This document shows positions 1 to 12,090 of a DNA stretch of 64,000 nt, one piece after another; within the stretch, counting starts at the first letter, position 1, and every line of letters begins with the position of its first letter. The position numbers were made by a program, and so were the translations under genes. The notes below the pieces were generated by a model. It worked only from the letters and a program-made list of their open reading frames with translations, did no database searches and had not been told where the DNA came from. Origin of the DNA: Ganoderma boninense (lineage: Eukaryota; Basidiomycota; Agaricomycetes; Polyporales; Polyporaceae); contig CM035312.1 of NCBI GenBank assembly GCA_002900995.3, forward strand, positions 1,426,001 through 1,490,000. The letters are read 5' to 3'.

Positions 1-252
1 TGGGGCGACGGTGGCCTCGGAAACAAGACGCTGGAGGGGAGGAAGCGCCAGGGGTTTTGGCCCGAGCGCGCGAAAGTGGCTGAACACGCGGAAGTCACGG
101 GACTATGGAGGCACGTGCGGGGAGTTGTTGATCGTGAGTAGGGTTCATTCGAGTGAGCCACGCTCGTCTCCCCGCACATCTTGACCCTCGACTCCTACCA
201 TCCACCCTCTTTCCCCCCGCCCCCAAAAACTCACCACCGCGCGCCATAGACC
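1..252 (+). promoter_or_regulatory. Upstream region of the HMGN/H1-like gene
   Basis: Non-coding sequence before the first ATG. It becomes pyrimidine-rich close to the gene (CT-rich tract about 170-235), as is common for fungal promoters and 5' leaders. No clear TATA box was seen, and no coding exon could be supported. Confidence 0.4.
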
Positions 253-944
253 ATGCCCCGCAAGGCTGCTGTCCCCGCTGACTCTGCAGGAGAGCCCCGT
301 CGCTCCGCCCGTATCAAGGATCTCCCTAAGCCCGAGCCCGCCCCCAAGAAGGCTCCCGCCAAACCGCGCGCCAAGAAGGCCCCCGCCGCCGAGGGCGAGG
401 AGAAGCCCAAGTCCACCAAGGGCAAGAAGCGCACAGCCTCCGAGAAGGATGCTGAGGACGGCGCCCCCGAGGCCAACGGCGACAAGCCTCCCGCGAAGAA
501 GGTGCGTCTTCGCGTCTCCTAGGCCCCCGCATCCACCACAACGATCGGCTAACCATCGCGTTAGGCCAAGCCCGCGTCCAAGGCCGGGAGCAAGCCAGCA
601 AGCAAGGCGGCGGGCGCAAAGCCGGCGTCGAAGGTGTCTCGTGCGGGTTCAGCTAAGCCTGCCTCACGCGCCGCGAGCACGAAGCCTGCCTCCAAGGCAT
701 CCGCGAAACCCCCATCCACTGCTAAGAAGCCAGCTTCGCGTGCTGGCTCTAAGAAGCCCGCGTCCAAGGTGCGTCGTCCTCAACCGTTGCGATTTCGACG
801 ACCGGCTTATCGCGCCGTCCCCAGGCTGGTGCCGCTGAGAAGGAGAACACCGCTGCGGCGGCACCCGAGACGATTGCAGAGGAGCCCGAGGCCGAGGCTG
901 CCGCAAATGGAGAGCCCGCAGTTGAGCAGGCGGCGGAAGCTTGA
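253..944 (+). CDS. HMGN/histone H1-like basic chromatin protein
   Basis: Three exons (253-501, 565-768, 825-944) joined in phase 0 with GTGCGT donors and AG acceptors give about 190 residues. The N-terminus has the motif PRRSARIK (about residues 15-22), close to the RRSARL core by which vertebrate HMGN proteins bind nucleosomes. The middle is Lys/Pro/Ala-rich. From about residue 85 to 150 it carries seven KPAS(K/R) units plus one KPPS, resembling a histone H1 tail. The C-terminus is acidic (Glu/Ala). The likely role is nuclear DNA or nucleosome binding. There is no globular domain, so this rests on composition and one short motif. The stop is followed 6 nt later by another GTGAGT with an AG at 1016, a possible 3'UTR intron. 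A linker-histone-like or AT-hook-like protein is the main alternative. Confidence 0.7.
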
Positions 945-1712
945 GATAGGTGAGTTCTTGGGTGTCTGACCTCGTCCAACCTCGATTCGCTGACGGTGAC
1001 GTGGGTTTGTCTCCAGAACACGAACAATCGCCGCTAGGGCAATTATGCACCCCCCGTCTCCTACTGCTATCGATGTCTCGCTTTTTATCTCTCTTATTTA
1101 ACCAAGCTGCACCCACCGGAACTAGCCAACCTGCCGATTCCTCCGATATCCTCATTCACCTCTTCCGACGTGGACCCCTCCCTCCCGCCCTGCTACGTTG
1201 TGCCGGCTTGCGTGTCATCTCATGGTTTTCGTACATAAGCTTCAGGGCCGTGTATCTCTTTCTTCCCCTTCATCCTCCCCCGCTGTCGCATTGCTGCCTG
1301 TCCTACCTGCTACGCGATGAGTTTGTAGTACATGTACGTTGCGGTGTTATATTACTAGTAGCGATTGGATTGATGTCTGTACAACTTAAACTCGGTTTTC
1401 TGTAGCCGGATCTGCGAAGGGTGTACGTCTACTCCATTTTTCTCTGTGTGGACTGTCAAGGTACCTATGAAGGTGACCTTGTCAAAAACAGAAGCTACCT
1501 CTAGGGCCAAGCTTTGAATGCTTGTCCTGTCAGGACGGAGATACAGGTATTCAATGAATTGACATTGGGTAACTTCTTGAGGGCATAGATACAAGTACAA
1601 TACAACATGCTTGAGAGTTCTATAGTAATACGATCCATTCTAGCATACCACGAAAGAGAGCATTGCAACGACAAAGTCTATCCGAAGGTCCGACGTGCAA
1701 TGGTTAGCTAGT
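945..1712. other. Convergent intergenic region (HMGN-like gene / POL2 3' ends)
   Basis: Holds the 3' ends of two convergent genes. A GTGAGT...CTCCAG pair at 950-1016 could be an intron in the 3'UTR of the upstream gene. The rest is AT-richer than the genes, and open frames here show no recognisable protein. Confidence 0.5.
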
Positions 1713-4700
1713 TTACCAGCTGTTGAGCAACGTCTGCGCACACTCCTGCAAGCAAAGAAGGGGAGCATCAGTATAGGTATAGGACGTCCTCGCGATCTCC
1801 ACGACGAAACAACGCACCTTGAGCCTCGCCATATTGTGCGCCAGCGCGACATTCACGATCGTCCGGAGCTTCCGCCGGACGTCCACCCGGTTCACCGTGA
1901 GCTGGAACGCGCCCGAGCACCCGCAGTGCCGCGAGACGTTGTCCGCCCGGACCTGCGCGCACCGCGCACACTTGAGGTCCTGCTGTGCGAAGCGGCGCTC
2001 GTATTCGTGCACGACACGGATGAGCGCGAACTCGATCCCCGCGCGGTCGTACTCGCCTCCGCACTTTGCGCAGAGCCATCTTGCGCTCGCGCCGGCATTA
2101 TTGCCGCCAGCGTTGGGGAGCAGCGCGGGGTCGCGACAGAAGTCGAAGTCCTTCATGCCGTCGCAGTGGCGGCAGGGCACGGCGGAGAGCTTGAGCGGCT
2201 CGCATGGGTTCTGGAACGCAGCCTCCTGCGCGAACTCGCGCACGCCGACGAGGTCGAGCAAGTTCCGCTTCAGCAGGCTGACCTCGAGTGCGTGGTCTCG
2301 CGCAAGTGCGAATACTGCGCACGCGGCCTTCGCGAGTTCGAGCCCGGGGTTCGATAGGTGTAGGTGCGAGCCAGGGAGGAGCGGGAAGTCCCACTGTGCA
2401 AGAGCACTTGTGTCCTCGTCTGTCAGCGCGTCACGGTGTCGGTCCAGGACGCCGCCGAGGACACGGAGCATACGCCGGATCAGCTTGCGAGAGATGAACT
2501 CGCGGCAGGCGTTGAGTTCCTCCACTTTGGCGGCGTCGCGAGGTGTCGCTTCGGGGGCACCGCCGTTTTGGAGTGCGCGGAGAGGAACGCGAGTCGCACC
2601 TTGGGACTTTTGTGTCGTGCGGAAGAACTCGACGAGGAAGTAGCGGATGACGGCACGGAAGTCGGATTGGATGGCGGGTGGGAGGAAGGACTGGATGTTC
2701 CAACGCATTTCTATCGCGAGTTCTTCTGGTGGCTCTAAAGCTAGCGGGTCTTCACAGACTACGGCTCCGTAGTTCGCCTCGTCCATGAAGAGGAGGAAGT
2801 CGTAGAATCGCTCCGTATGAAGGTAGACGTGCTGGAAGAGCTCGTGAGAGGTCACAGCCGTGGTGATGTAGGTTGCATACGCGTGCGCTGTGCCAGGGGG
2901 TTTCGATGTGACGAGGAGGATCCGACTTAGATCTGCGTAGACCACGTGCGAGCCTAACCTCTTGAACTCGGCGAGCATTTGGATGAAGGTCTTCCGCATG
3001 AGCCCATGCACGAATCGGTGTATGCCAGTGTCATACATGTTCGACGCCGTTGAGCTGATCCATCTCCAGAAGTGATCGATGGCGATTGTTGCTGGGCTCT
3101 CGAAGTTGCCTTGGATCTTGTCCACCATCCATGCCTTGACTAACCCCTTCAGTATGCTGAATACCTGCGGGGATACACTCGACTCTCCGAGCGAGAGGTC
3201 TTGCATCGCCTCGCCTTTCGAGTACTCGTCTAGTGTCCGCGAAGCATCGAAGGCCGTCGCACCGCCGCTGCCTTCCAGCTCGTTCACGATGACCGAGTGC
3301 AAGACAGCATCGACAGCGAGGTTTCGAACGGTAACCTCAAGGCACACGTTAGAGTAGCATCCTGGCGAGATGAACTCGGTCTTCGCTAGCTCCTCTAGGG
3401 GTCGGTTGTCTTCTTCGATGCCTCCTAGGTCGGGTCGGTCTCCAGGTGACCACCAGATAACAATGTCCTGACTTGTTAGACGGCGTGCGAACTCGATATC
3501 CGCAAGCAAGAGGGGCTGATCGCCTTCGATATGCCCAACGGGCACGTCATAGTAGTCCGCCATCGCGATGGTACGATCCAGCCAAGGTCCAAGGGAGAGG
3601 TAACGGTTGATGAGCTTCTGCGCAACACTTGTTTGCCAGGGGAAGACATCCAAGGAATGCGGTGACTTGGCCTTCGACATGGACAGGACGGGGAACTTCG
3701 CGAGTTTAGGGGTGCGGAGGTCGAAGAAACTCTGCTCCTTGCTAGAGGAGATGACCACGATGTACGACTTGTTCTCGACGAGACCCAGCTCGCGAGATAT
3801 GGCCTTGAGCGCTGCTGTGTCATTGCCGTGGTAAGTGGAAGTGAAGGTGAGGCGGTCAGGGTATTCGTATGAGTGGCTCGCGCCAATAGTTTGTTCGTGC
3901 TTGCCAAGGAGATCGGCGAAGAGCTCGGACAGGCGAGGTATAGGTTGTCGACGGGTTGCAGGGTCGACCAGATGGAGTTTGGCAACCTCACCGGGTATAA
4001 AGAGGGCGAAAACGTGCACAGGGGCGTTGGCGGCGCATGCATGATACAGGAATATGTACTTCCCGGCGCGGCCTTGGTCGAGGTATTTCCTTTTCGCGCT
4101 CGAGGGGCTAGCCCGGGCGAGCTGCTGTAAATCGAAGCCGTATGTCTCAGCCCGAGTCAGGGACATGGTCTTGTCCTCATTCGAGCACGTTTTTCCTAGC
4201 TTGAGGATGCCGCGCGTGACCAGTGGCACCTGGATCAAGAGTCAGAAGACGCGAACAACATGATCGCCACGGAAGCGAATTGTACGCACCTGAAGCTCAT
4301 ACACACCATCCACATTCGGGTCGTTCGTGATGTCAATGAAGTGTTCATGACCCTCGACGTACAAATCCTCCCGCACGGAGAGCTTGTAGAGGTTGACGCA
4401 TGGCCTGTCCCGTGGCAAGCTCCGCACGACCTTCTCGCACTGATACAGCTCATGGTTGAACTGGTCCCTTTTCGGCGGGGACCGGAGGTGTATGTAGAAC
4501 TCGCGGGGTATCCTGAGAGGGACAGCCCTCAGCGACCCGTCGATCGACAGCCACAGCGTGAACCGCCCAGGAGTCCTATTGGGGCGAATCTGCACGACGT
4601 CCCAGTCTGTACTCCTCGCCGTGCGGACCCCGCGGAACATAGCAGGCATGTCAACGCCCGCAGAAGGGTCCCCACCTGTAACCCCGCGCCGTCTGTGCGA

Positions 4701-7700
4701 CCAACGTTTCTTCGCTACGCGCAGCCAGCCGGCATAGTTCCTGTCCCCGTCTGGCATCGGCTCCGCGAAGGCCTTCTCCGCCTCATCCGCGGCGGGGCTC
4801 TCTTCCCTGCGCGGCTTCCGCTTCACGACCGCCATGGGGCGGAAGCCGCGCGGACGCTGGGATACCCCGTCCTCCATGTCCACGTCCTCGCCCTGCGTCT
4901 GCGATGCCTGGCCGTCGCCGGCTCGCCTGAAGAAGTCCGTGACCTTGTGCTGGCGGAACTTGTCCTCCATGGCGACGATCCGGCGGTGCAGCCAGTCGGG
5001 ATGTGCGATGCGCGCGACGGGATTCGCGACCCTCTGCATGGCGGCGGGGATCGTGATCAGCTTCTGGATGACGGAGCCCAGGCGCTCGATGTAGTAGTCC
5101 CAGTCGAGGATCGAGCGCAGGTCGAAGTTCGTCAGCGAGTTGTCCTTGAGCCACTTGCGCAGGTAGGTCCGCTTCACGCTCTCCTCGGCGGAGAAGATCG
5201 CGACGGGCACCGCGCGCTCGGTGACGGGCGCACCCATCGGCTTCGCGGAGATGATGAACTTGCATGCGAGGCCCTTGTCCTTGACCATCTGGTCACCTAA
5301 GAACTCGGCGAGGCGGCGGGCTGTACTGATCGACGTGCTCTTCTGCCCGCCGTACTCTGCGAGTGTCTTGGACATGGACCGGTTTTCGGCGATGAGCTCC
5401 ACCAACTCCTCGTCTGCGAGGTCACCGGCGCGGGTGTACAGGACGTCGAGCCAGCTGTCTGCGACCTTCGCGACGGCCTCGTAGCATTCGGCGAGGGTCG
5501 TTCCGAGCAGGAACTTCTCGAAAATCTGGGACTGGAAGATCTTGATGAGCTGCAGCTCGCCGCGACGCTTGACCTCGAAGCCCTTGAGCTCGGCGAGCGA
5601 ACCGTCGTCGTTGAAGACCGCGTACCGCTTCTTGAGCAACTTGTCCTCCTCCTTGGACGACGGCAGGATCATCGCCTTGTAGGGCCCGTCGAGCTCGAAG
5701 AAGATCGAGTTCTCCGAGTGTATGACGTACTCGCCCGTCTCGGGGTCGAGGTCGTGGTACTGGTGGTTCGTGAACTTGGCATGGACAAGGTGGTTGAGCA
5801 TCGTGCACGGATACGAGAACTGGATCGCCTTTCCACTAGTGAGCTGGAACTTGAAGTTTTCTGGGAAGACGCCTGGCAGCATGCACCAGATACCGTCCGT
5901 GTCGAGCTCGAGAGGCCGCCCGATCTGCTCGACGAGCTGGCGCGCCATCTGGATGATGGTCGCGCCCGTGAGGCAGGTGATGCCCGCCATCTCCATCGAG
6001 TGCCAGCGCGCGCCCTTGCGCATGACGTACCCGTAGAACGAGTTGAGGATACACTTGTGCGCGAGCTGGAGCGAGTCGTACAGGACGATCATCTTCTTCG
6101 CCTCGTCGACTTCCGCGATGGACCGGTGTTCCGAGAGCACCGCATCTAGGTTCTTCTTCCACGTCTTGTGCAGGCCCTTGTACTCGTATCGTCGGTCGCG
6201 GAAGCGGCGCACGGTGTCGATATAGAAAGGGTTCTCGCGCTGGCAGATGATCGCCTCTCGGTTCTCGATCTTCGTGTCCTTGATCTTCTTGTACACCCGA
6301 CGCGAGTAGTCCCCAAGCCGTTTGTGCAGCAGGGCAGTCTGTTCGGAGTCAGAGAGGTCAACAAACTTGCGTTGCGGGCCACCCGGCTTCCTGGGGGGGA
6401 ACGTCTCCTGGTTCAGCGCGTGCTTGATCATGTTGTACTCGTCGCGGCGGGCGGGGAAGTATTCGCCGCGCCATGCCCATGTCATACGACGATCACAAGT
6501 TTTCCCGGGGCGATTGAAGTCGCAAACGGCGCAGGTAGCTTCGTCGACTACAGAGTCAGGTTGAAGTCGATTTGACAACATGATGTTCGGGTACATGGCG
6601 GCGACGTCCAAGTGGTAGATGAGGGGGTTGTCCATGCGCTGGGGATTATCGCGCATTTCTTCGAGCTTCGCTTGGATCTCTGCTTTGACCTCCTCATAGT
6701 TAGTCACGGACTCAAGCGCAGCTTTCGACTCTTCAACGATACAAAAGGTAAGCGCTGCGTCCAATTCGTCGATGAGCTGCATCGATCATAGTCAGTAAGA
6801 TTGCAGATGTCGTGAAGCGAAGGCGAACCTGCTGCACAGCGGAGGGCTCGATCTTGAAATGCGTGACAATATCACTCCGGAACACGCCCGCCTCCAAAGC
6901 CTCGACGTGACCGCCCACGTAAGTCTCTGATGCGACAAGATGACCTTCGTACATTGTGCCGTGAGACTCCTCGTGCCGGTTTGGCATGATAATCTCTCCT
7001 CGGAATGCTTCCACCTACCAATGGTCAGATGGACAAGAGGGCCATAGATCAGGAGGATGCTCACCATGAGAAGAGTCTCGCACAGGGTTCCACTTCCTTT
7101 CCGCAACACTTCGTCGGGATTAAGGGGGATAATGTTGCATAGCGAGAAGATGAACGGGTGCACGTATTTCATGTAGAGGTAATACGTCGCCACGGCATCG
7201 GAGACGGAGTACTGAGCGAGCACTTGGGGCTGTTCCATTGCGTACCTGCACGGGTGTAAGAACAAGACCGGAGTGAGGAACAATATACACGTACGGCGTC
7301 ATCAACTCGGGGTCAAGCTCGATGGGATCATATCCCAGCTTGGCCGTCGTGACGGCCTTTAAACCCTGACTGCCCTGCGGCAAGTACGAGTCGCGCTTGA
7401 CCCACCGGAAGCAGTCCATGTGGACACAGCCTCGGCTCTTGAACTCGTCTTCGGAGTCCTTTGCGAAGCCACATTCCAAGAACATGTCGATTCCATGGAC
7501 TTTTGCGCGAGCGCACAGGAAGGGAAAATCGAAGAAGTCACCGTTAAACGTCGCCATGACAGTCGGCTTCACATCCTGGATATGGGAGAACCACCGACGT
7601 ATCGTAGCGGCCTAACAGACGTGTAAGCGAGAGCCGTTAGTCCAAGCAAGGCGGAAACTGACCTCATCCGGCTCATTGAACACCGTGAAAGGGCCCTCGT

Positions 7701-9079
7701 AGCCCTCTTTCGGGGTATATTCGAAGTCGTCAATATCCTCGCTCACGATCTCGCGGTTGGTGATGAGGTACCCCTGCCCGTCGATCATGTACGAGATCAT
7801 CATAACCTGGTCAATCGCCTGGTCCGGGAACTTGAGAGGCGCCTTCGTCGTTTCAATATCGTACGCCATCACGACGGGATCCGCACGCTTCACGCGCGCC
7901 GTGAGCTGCTTGAATGCGGGCTGGCCCTGCGTGAACGAGACTGCGTACCACAGCCCGACGCGGATTTCGTTGTCCATGGCGACGCGCAGGTAGTACGGCA
8001 CGTCGTATTCGCGAATGTCGATGATGCCCTCACGTGGGTCCTTGTCGCGCGAGCCCGCACCCCAACGCGCGGACGAGCCGGCCTGCGACTCGCCGCCATC
8101 TGCGGCCCATTCACCCTCGAGCTCGATATTGGTCGCCGCAGAGGACGTGGCGTTCACGACCTCTGCGTAGGCGTCGACGGCGTCGAGCTTGGCGCTGTTC
8201 GCAAGGGCGAGGGGCATGATGTCGCGCCGGACGGTGAGAAGGTCGGAGACATTACGAAAATGGAGTTGGAGGAAGAGACGTCGGTGGCCCATAAGGTGGT
8301 TCGGCATTTGGAGGTCTTCTTTCCGTTCACGCGTTATGCGGTAGATGACTCCTTCGTACTTCTTCATCAACCACTCTTCAATAATTGTTTCCATTCCGCT
8401 CTGGAGTGCCATGTCAGTATGCATTCTAATCCTGCCTCATGCAGTACAGCGATGATGGTGAACGGATATCTCGTTTTTGAGGCCAACTGTCTTGCAGCCT
8501 TTGGATCCACATCCACCACAGCAAAGCAGTCGGAGAGCAGTGATGGATGGGAAGTAGAGCAGCGAAAGGACGAATCGTAACTTGGCAGAGCTGAATGCCC
8601 ATTCTGACAAACGATGCACATACCTTGCAAGCAATGTAGAAATACGGCTCGTACTGGAGCGTACATTTGAACATGCCACCATCATCCTGGATGAAATAAA
8701 AGTCGACAGCAGCCTTTCCTCCTGGCCAGTCTGCGTCTTTCATCAATGTCTGCGCATACAGTCAGAGCTATGTAGACGAGTGAACGCGTAGATTGCGCAC
8801 CGGATGCATGTTAATCAGCCACCCCTCCCTAGCTGCACCCTCCTGGACGCGTGGAAAACCAAGCTTCTCGTCAACCTCGTCATTAGTCTTGACCTGCTCG
8901 AACCGTTCCGCAAGTTGGTTGCCGTCCTCATCTCGTTGTGGCTGGGCCTCAGATGGAGCTCCGCCGCGTCCTCGTCCGCGTCCTCGTCCCCTTCCGCCGC
9001 GAAATGAGGAGTTGCCTCGATAGTTAAAGCGAGAGTTGCCACGTCCACCTCGCTTGAAGGAGCTGGAGCCTCTGGCCAT
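1713..9079 (-). CDS. POL2: DNA polymerase epsilon catalytic subunit
   Basis: Encodes about 2,250 residues in nine exons with introns near 8.74-8.80, 8.40-8.62, 7.61-7.66, 7.25-7.29, 7.02-7.07, 6.78-6.83, 4.23-4.29 and 1.75-1.82 kb. It is the leading-strand B-family replicase with 3'-5' proofreading. Visible motifs, in order: exonuclease DIETT, NGDFFD and [11 protein letters not shown]; the CxxC cluster of the catalytic domain (CAVCDF...C); polymerase motif [10 protein letters not shown]; motif [10 protein letters not shown]; motif C LDTDGIW. After these come the inactive C-terminal polymerase fold and two zinc modules (CRHC...CAKC and CARC...CGC) that bind the other subunits. The last exon codes only about ten residues. 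The start at 9079 gives an Arg/Gly-rich N-terminus; an in-frame ATG at 9097 is an alternative. The catalytic residues I can see are intact. It is divergent from GNA1 with 1.1 kb between them. Confidence 0.97.
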
Positions 9080-10198
9080 GGTAGAAGATGCGGACAAGAT
9101 GCTGGTCGGGTCTCGACACAGTGACAGCGACCCCTGAAGCTGAAGGCCTCCAGCTCAAGCGCGGTAGCTCCTCCAAAGGTCACGCTTATTGTGACTGACG
9201 CGAAACGTAACGTTTCGTCACCCTCACGTTCCGTGACTTGTCACACTTACCTCCAGGCTCCGGCTCTGCAGGCTTGTCTGGGCGCCTTACGGCGAGACCA
9301 CTGCCGCAACTTGCATCGCTGCATTGCAACGCTTCAAGTGCCCAAAATTATACGACTACGCATAAAGCCAAATCAAAATGTCTACTACATCGCGGCGTCT
9401 TCACGGGACTCGAGATGCCATTTGAATCCACTCCGAACTCGCAGTACGTGACAATTCTGGCGAAGGCCATCTACGGTGACAACGTGCAAATGCAGCAGAG
9501 CACACTTCTGTAGGTTCCCCATAGTCAAGCGGTACCGTGTACCTAATAACTGTGCAAATCTTGGAGCTACGCCTGAGGTGACTGTGCCTGGGCCGTCTCT
9601 CCTTCGGTCGTCTTAGACTTCAAGTTGTTCTTAATGGTCGCTTTGACTTAACGTCCACTAGCCTTGAAAACTCGTGTATTTTATTTAGTCGATGAAGTCT
9701 CTGGTGTGCAAGAGCGTACAACGCACGTTCGTCAAAAGGGCTGATCCTCCCACGGGCCAGAATCTCCGTTATAGCTCCGAACTGTCTCGTACGGAGCACA
9801 TCAATTGAAGTTGAACTGGCGTACGCAAAGTTCGGTGGACGGGTGGCCACAGCATCAACACCGGAAATTTGAGGCAAGACCGGTGCTGTTGTGAAGTGGA
9901 GGCGAGGTTGGCAGAGTTGTGGAGGACATCGCCATGGGCGGTGAGAGCAAGCCGCAGCAGCGGAAACGCGGCGGCGTTACCGGCGGGGAACAGCCACCGC
10001 GGGGACGGCCGAGGGAAACGCTCGACGCGCCCCATATTTGGACCCGAGTTGTCGGGGTGCTGCCACCAGCCACCGCACATCCAAGGCACCCTCCGTCCTC
10101 TCCAGTCGTCCTCTTCGTCGTCCTTGCTTGCTCTCTTTCATATCTCCCATAGACCACTCTACCATACCAGCCTAGTCCTCTTCAAGCTACCATCCATA
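9080..10198. other. Divergent intergenic region between POL2 and GNA1
   Basis: Non-coding DNA holding both promoters. Apart from the palindrome at 9201-9217 and a CT-rich leader just before the GNA1 ATG (about 10,090-10,195), I see no gene, RNA or repeat. Confidence 0.5.
9198..9220. promoter_or_regulatory. Candidate S-phase (SBF/MBF-type) element upstream of POL2
   Basis: CGAAACGT-A-ACGTTTCG at 9201-9217 is a perfect 8-1-8 inverted repeat. With flanking bases it includes CGCGAAA at 9199-9205, matching the SCB consensus CRCGAAA. It lies about 120 bp before the POL2 ATG. Replication genes in fungi are commonly driven by such sites, but binding here is inferred. Confidence 0.45.
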
Positions 10199-10965
10199 AT
10201 GCCCTTCACGCAAGACCACGAACTCGACCTTCTCTTCCCTACCGACCAGATCCCCGCCGATGTCCGCACGCAGCTGCCACCAGAGCTCCACGTATGTACC
10301 CAGTCTTTCTTCCCCCTAGGCCCCGTTGTCTGAGTGCCTCTACGCAGATCCGCCCTCTCGCCTCGTCAGACCACGCTCGGGGCCACCTCGATATCCTCGC
10401 CGTGCTCACCGTCGTCTCCGACCTCGGCGCGGACGCCTGGCGCGCACAGTTCGAGGCGCTGCGCGCGACCCCACGCACGTACTACTCCATCGTGATCGTC
10501 GACAAGGCCTCCGACCGCATCGTTGCCGTCGGCACCGTCTTCGTCGAGCGCAAGTTCCTCCGCGGGCTCGGCGCCGTCGGCCACATCGAGGACATTGCCG
10601 TCGACAAGAGCCAGCAGGGCAAGAAGCTCGGCCTGCGCATCATCAACGCCCTCACGGGCATCAGCGAGAACAGCGGCTGCTACAAGACCATCCTCAACTG
10701 TAACGAGAGCAACATACGTAAGTCACAGCCCTTATCTGTGGTGGCCCAGTTGGCGGCGCGTGTGCGCAGGGAGACGGGGAAAGGGCGGCGCGCTAACTTG
10801 CGCTTGCTGTTTCAGCTTTCTACGAGAAGTGCGGGTACCAAAAGAAGGAGTGCGAGATGGTGAGTCTCAGCTGTTGCTGTGTTGGAGTTCTCGAGACACA
10901 TGCTAACCGTCGTCCTCCAGGCAAAGTACGCCCCGACAGATCGCGAACGCTCGCCACGCCTTTAG
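10199..10965 (+). CDS. GNA1: Glucosamine-6-phosphate N-acetyltransferase
   Basis: Four exons (10199-10291, 10348-10717, 10816-10859, 10921-10965) give 183 residues, close to the usual length. The enzyme moves acetyl from acetyl-CoA to glucosamine-6-phosphate, the second step towards UDP-GlcNAc for chitin, GPI anchors and N-glycans; it is cytosolic. The GNAT fold is clear: a central strand (IVAVGTVFVERKF), the GHIEDIAVD segment, the acetyl-CoA pyrophosphate loop QQGKKLG, and the C-terminal NESNIPFYEKCGYQKKE motif typical of GNA1. The proline of that motif is split by the second intron. The gene converges on X1, with about 290 bp between stops. Confidence 0.96.
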
Positions 10966-11258
10966 ACGATGGTTCCCACCCCGGACTGCTAGATGCGCTA
11001 TCCTAAGCGCAACCTTCCCTCATTTAACGGACTTCATAAATGGACATAGACCCGATAGTGTATTGTATATTCCCTGTTCCAATCCGCCACATAATCCCAA
11101 CGTTACATTAACCATAGTGCTAGTGATGCCCGTCCTGGTTCTGTCCCGAGGAATGCCCTTGCGCACTATGCGATGCTGTCCAATGCGCTCTCGCTGGTAA
11201 GTTATAGTCTCAAACGAATGCAAGAAGCCGGAAGCTCACCCGTGCGCTCCGGCAGTGT

Positions 11259-11987
11259 CTAGGAGGTGTATGCGTAGGTCTTGTTCACAACCAGCTCCAT
11301 CGCAGTGATGTCCGCCGTGAAGTTGTGCTTGCTCTCGCTCGTCAGCCCGAACCATCCCCGCGACTCGTGGATGTCCGCCGTCAGCCTGCCGTCCCCAATG
11401 ACCCGTCAGCGAACTCAGAGGAGGAGGAGCAAGACCCGCACGCACTTGATCGTCGACACGACCGAGTAGAACCAGTCGGCGTGGTCCGGGTTCGGCAGCG
11501 CGAACACGATCCGGTACTCCCACGACGAGCCGTGGCCCGAGTTCTCGTACGAGCTGAACCACCCGCTGCTCTCCTGCTTGTCCAGGTTGTTGAACGCCGA
11601 GTCGATCTGCGCGCGCAGCCCGTCGGTGTTGTTCGACTTGAGCGCAAAGGTGTCGACGAGGAACTGGGCGATCTTGCCCGCCATGTCGTCGACGGACGCG
11701 GTCTGGTTCGTGATCGACGTCGCCTGGAGCTTGTCGAACGCGAGGTCGGTGCCCGGGTGGGCGACGACGGCGTCCTTGAATGCGCCCCAGTTGAAGCCCT
11801 TGACCTTCTGGGAGTCGTCGAACTCGACGAAGCGGTTGGAGAGCTTCATGATCTTCGCGGCGGCGGGGATGAGGGGCCCGGGGAGCTTGGAGAACTCGTC
11901 GAATGCGGTGACACTGTGGAAGAAAGGTGTGTGGTCAGCGACTAGTGGGATGGGTGTATGCTGTTGTACTCACGGTCTCTCGGACAT
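11259..11987 (-). CDS. Cyt/volvatoxin-like pore-forming protein, copy X1
   Basis: Four-part structure with a 14-nt first coding exon (11987-11974), a 468-nt core exon (11913-11446) and a 127-nt last exon (11385-11259), giving 202 residues. It belongs, by recognition of the family, with basidiomycete proteins related to bacterial Cyt delta-endotoxins and Volvariella volvatoxin A2, single-domain alpha/beta proteins that insert into membranes. Landmarks are FDEF near the N-terminus, WEYRI and FYSVVSTIK before the last intron, and a C-terminal beta-rich segment ending in VVNKTYAYTS. There is no signal peptide, as in volvatoxin. A TATATAAG box lies about 95 bp upstream. It is paired head-to-head with Y1. 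Frame and splice sites are intact. The family call is by memory of motifs; activity is not shown. Confidence 0.78.
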
Positions 11988-12082
11988 GGCTGTGATTGTT
12001 GGGTGTTGGGTGTAGAGGGTTGTAGAAGAGGAGCTGGCGAAGAGAGGTGTTTGTCTGTTGTCTTCGGGGCGAATCCACTCGA

Positions 12083-12090
12083 CTTATATA
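12083..12090 (-). promoter_or_regulatory. TATA box of X1
   Basis: TATATAAG on the minus strand about 95 bp before the X1 ATG. The same position in X2 has TATTTAAG, and the sequence from here to the ATG is closely conserved between copies, supporting a core promoter and 5' leader. Confidence 0.65.

Noticed and set aside
4260..5300. 346-residue open frame on the plus strand
   Set aside because: Antisense shadow of the strongly conserved POL2 polymerase domain; no family resemblance and Arg/Leu/Val-heavy composition.
11325..11945. 206-residue plus-strand frame opposite X1 and the similar 221-residue minus-strand frame opposite X2 (31,248-31,913)
   Set aside because: Their presence in both copies reflects near-identical sense exons, not independent coding; the sense frame has the conserved splice pattern and family motifs.
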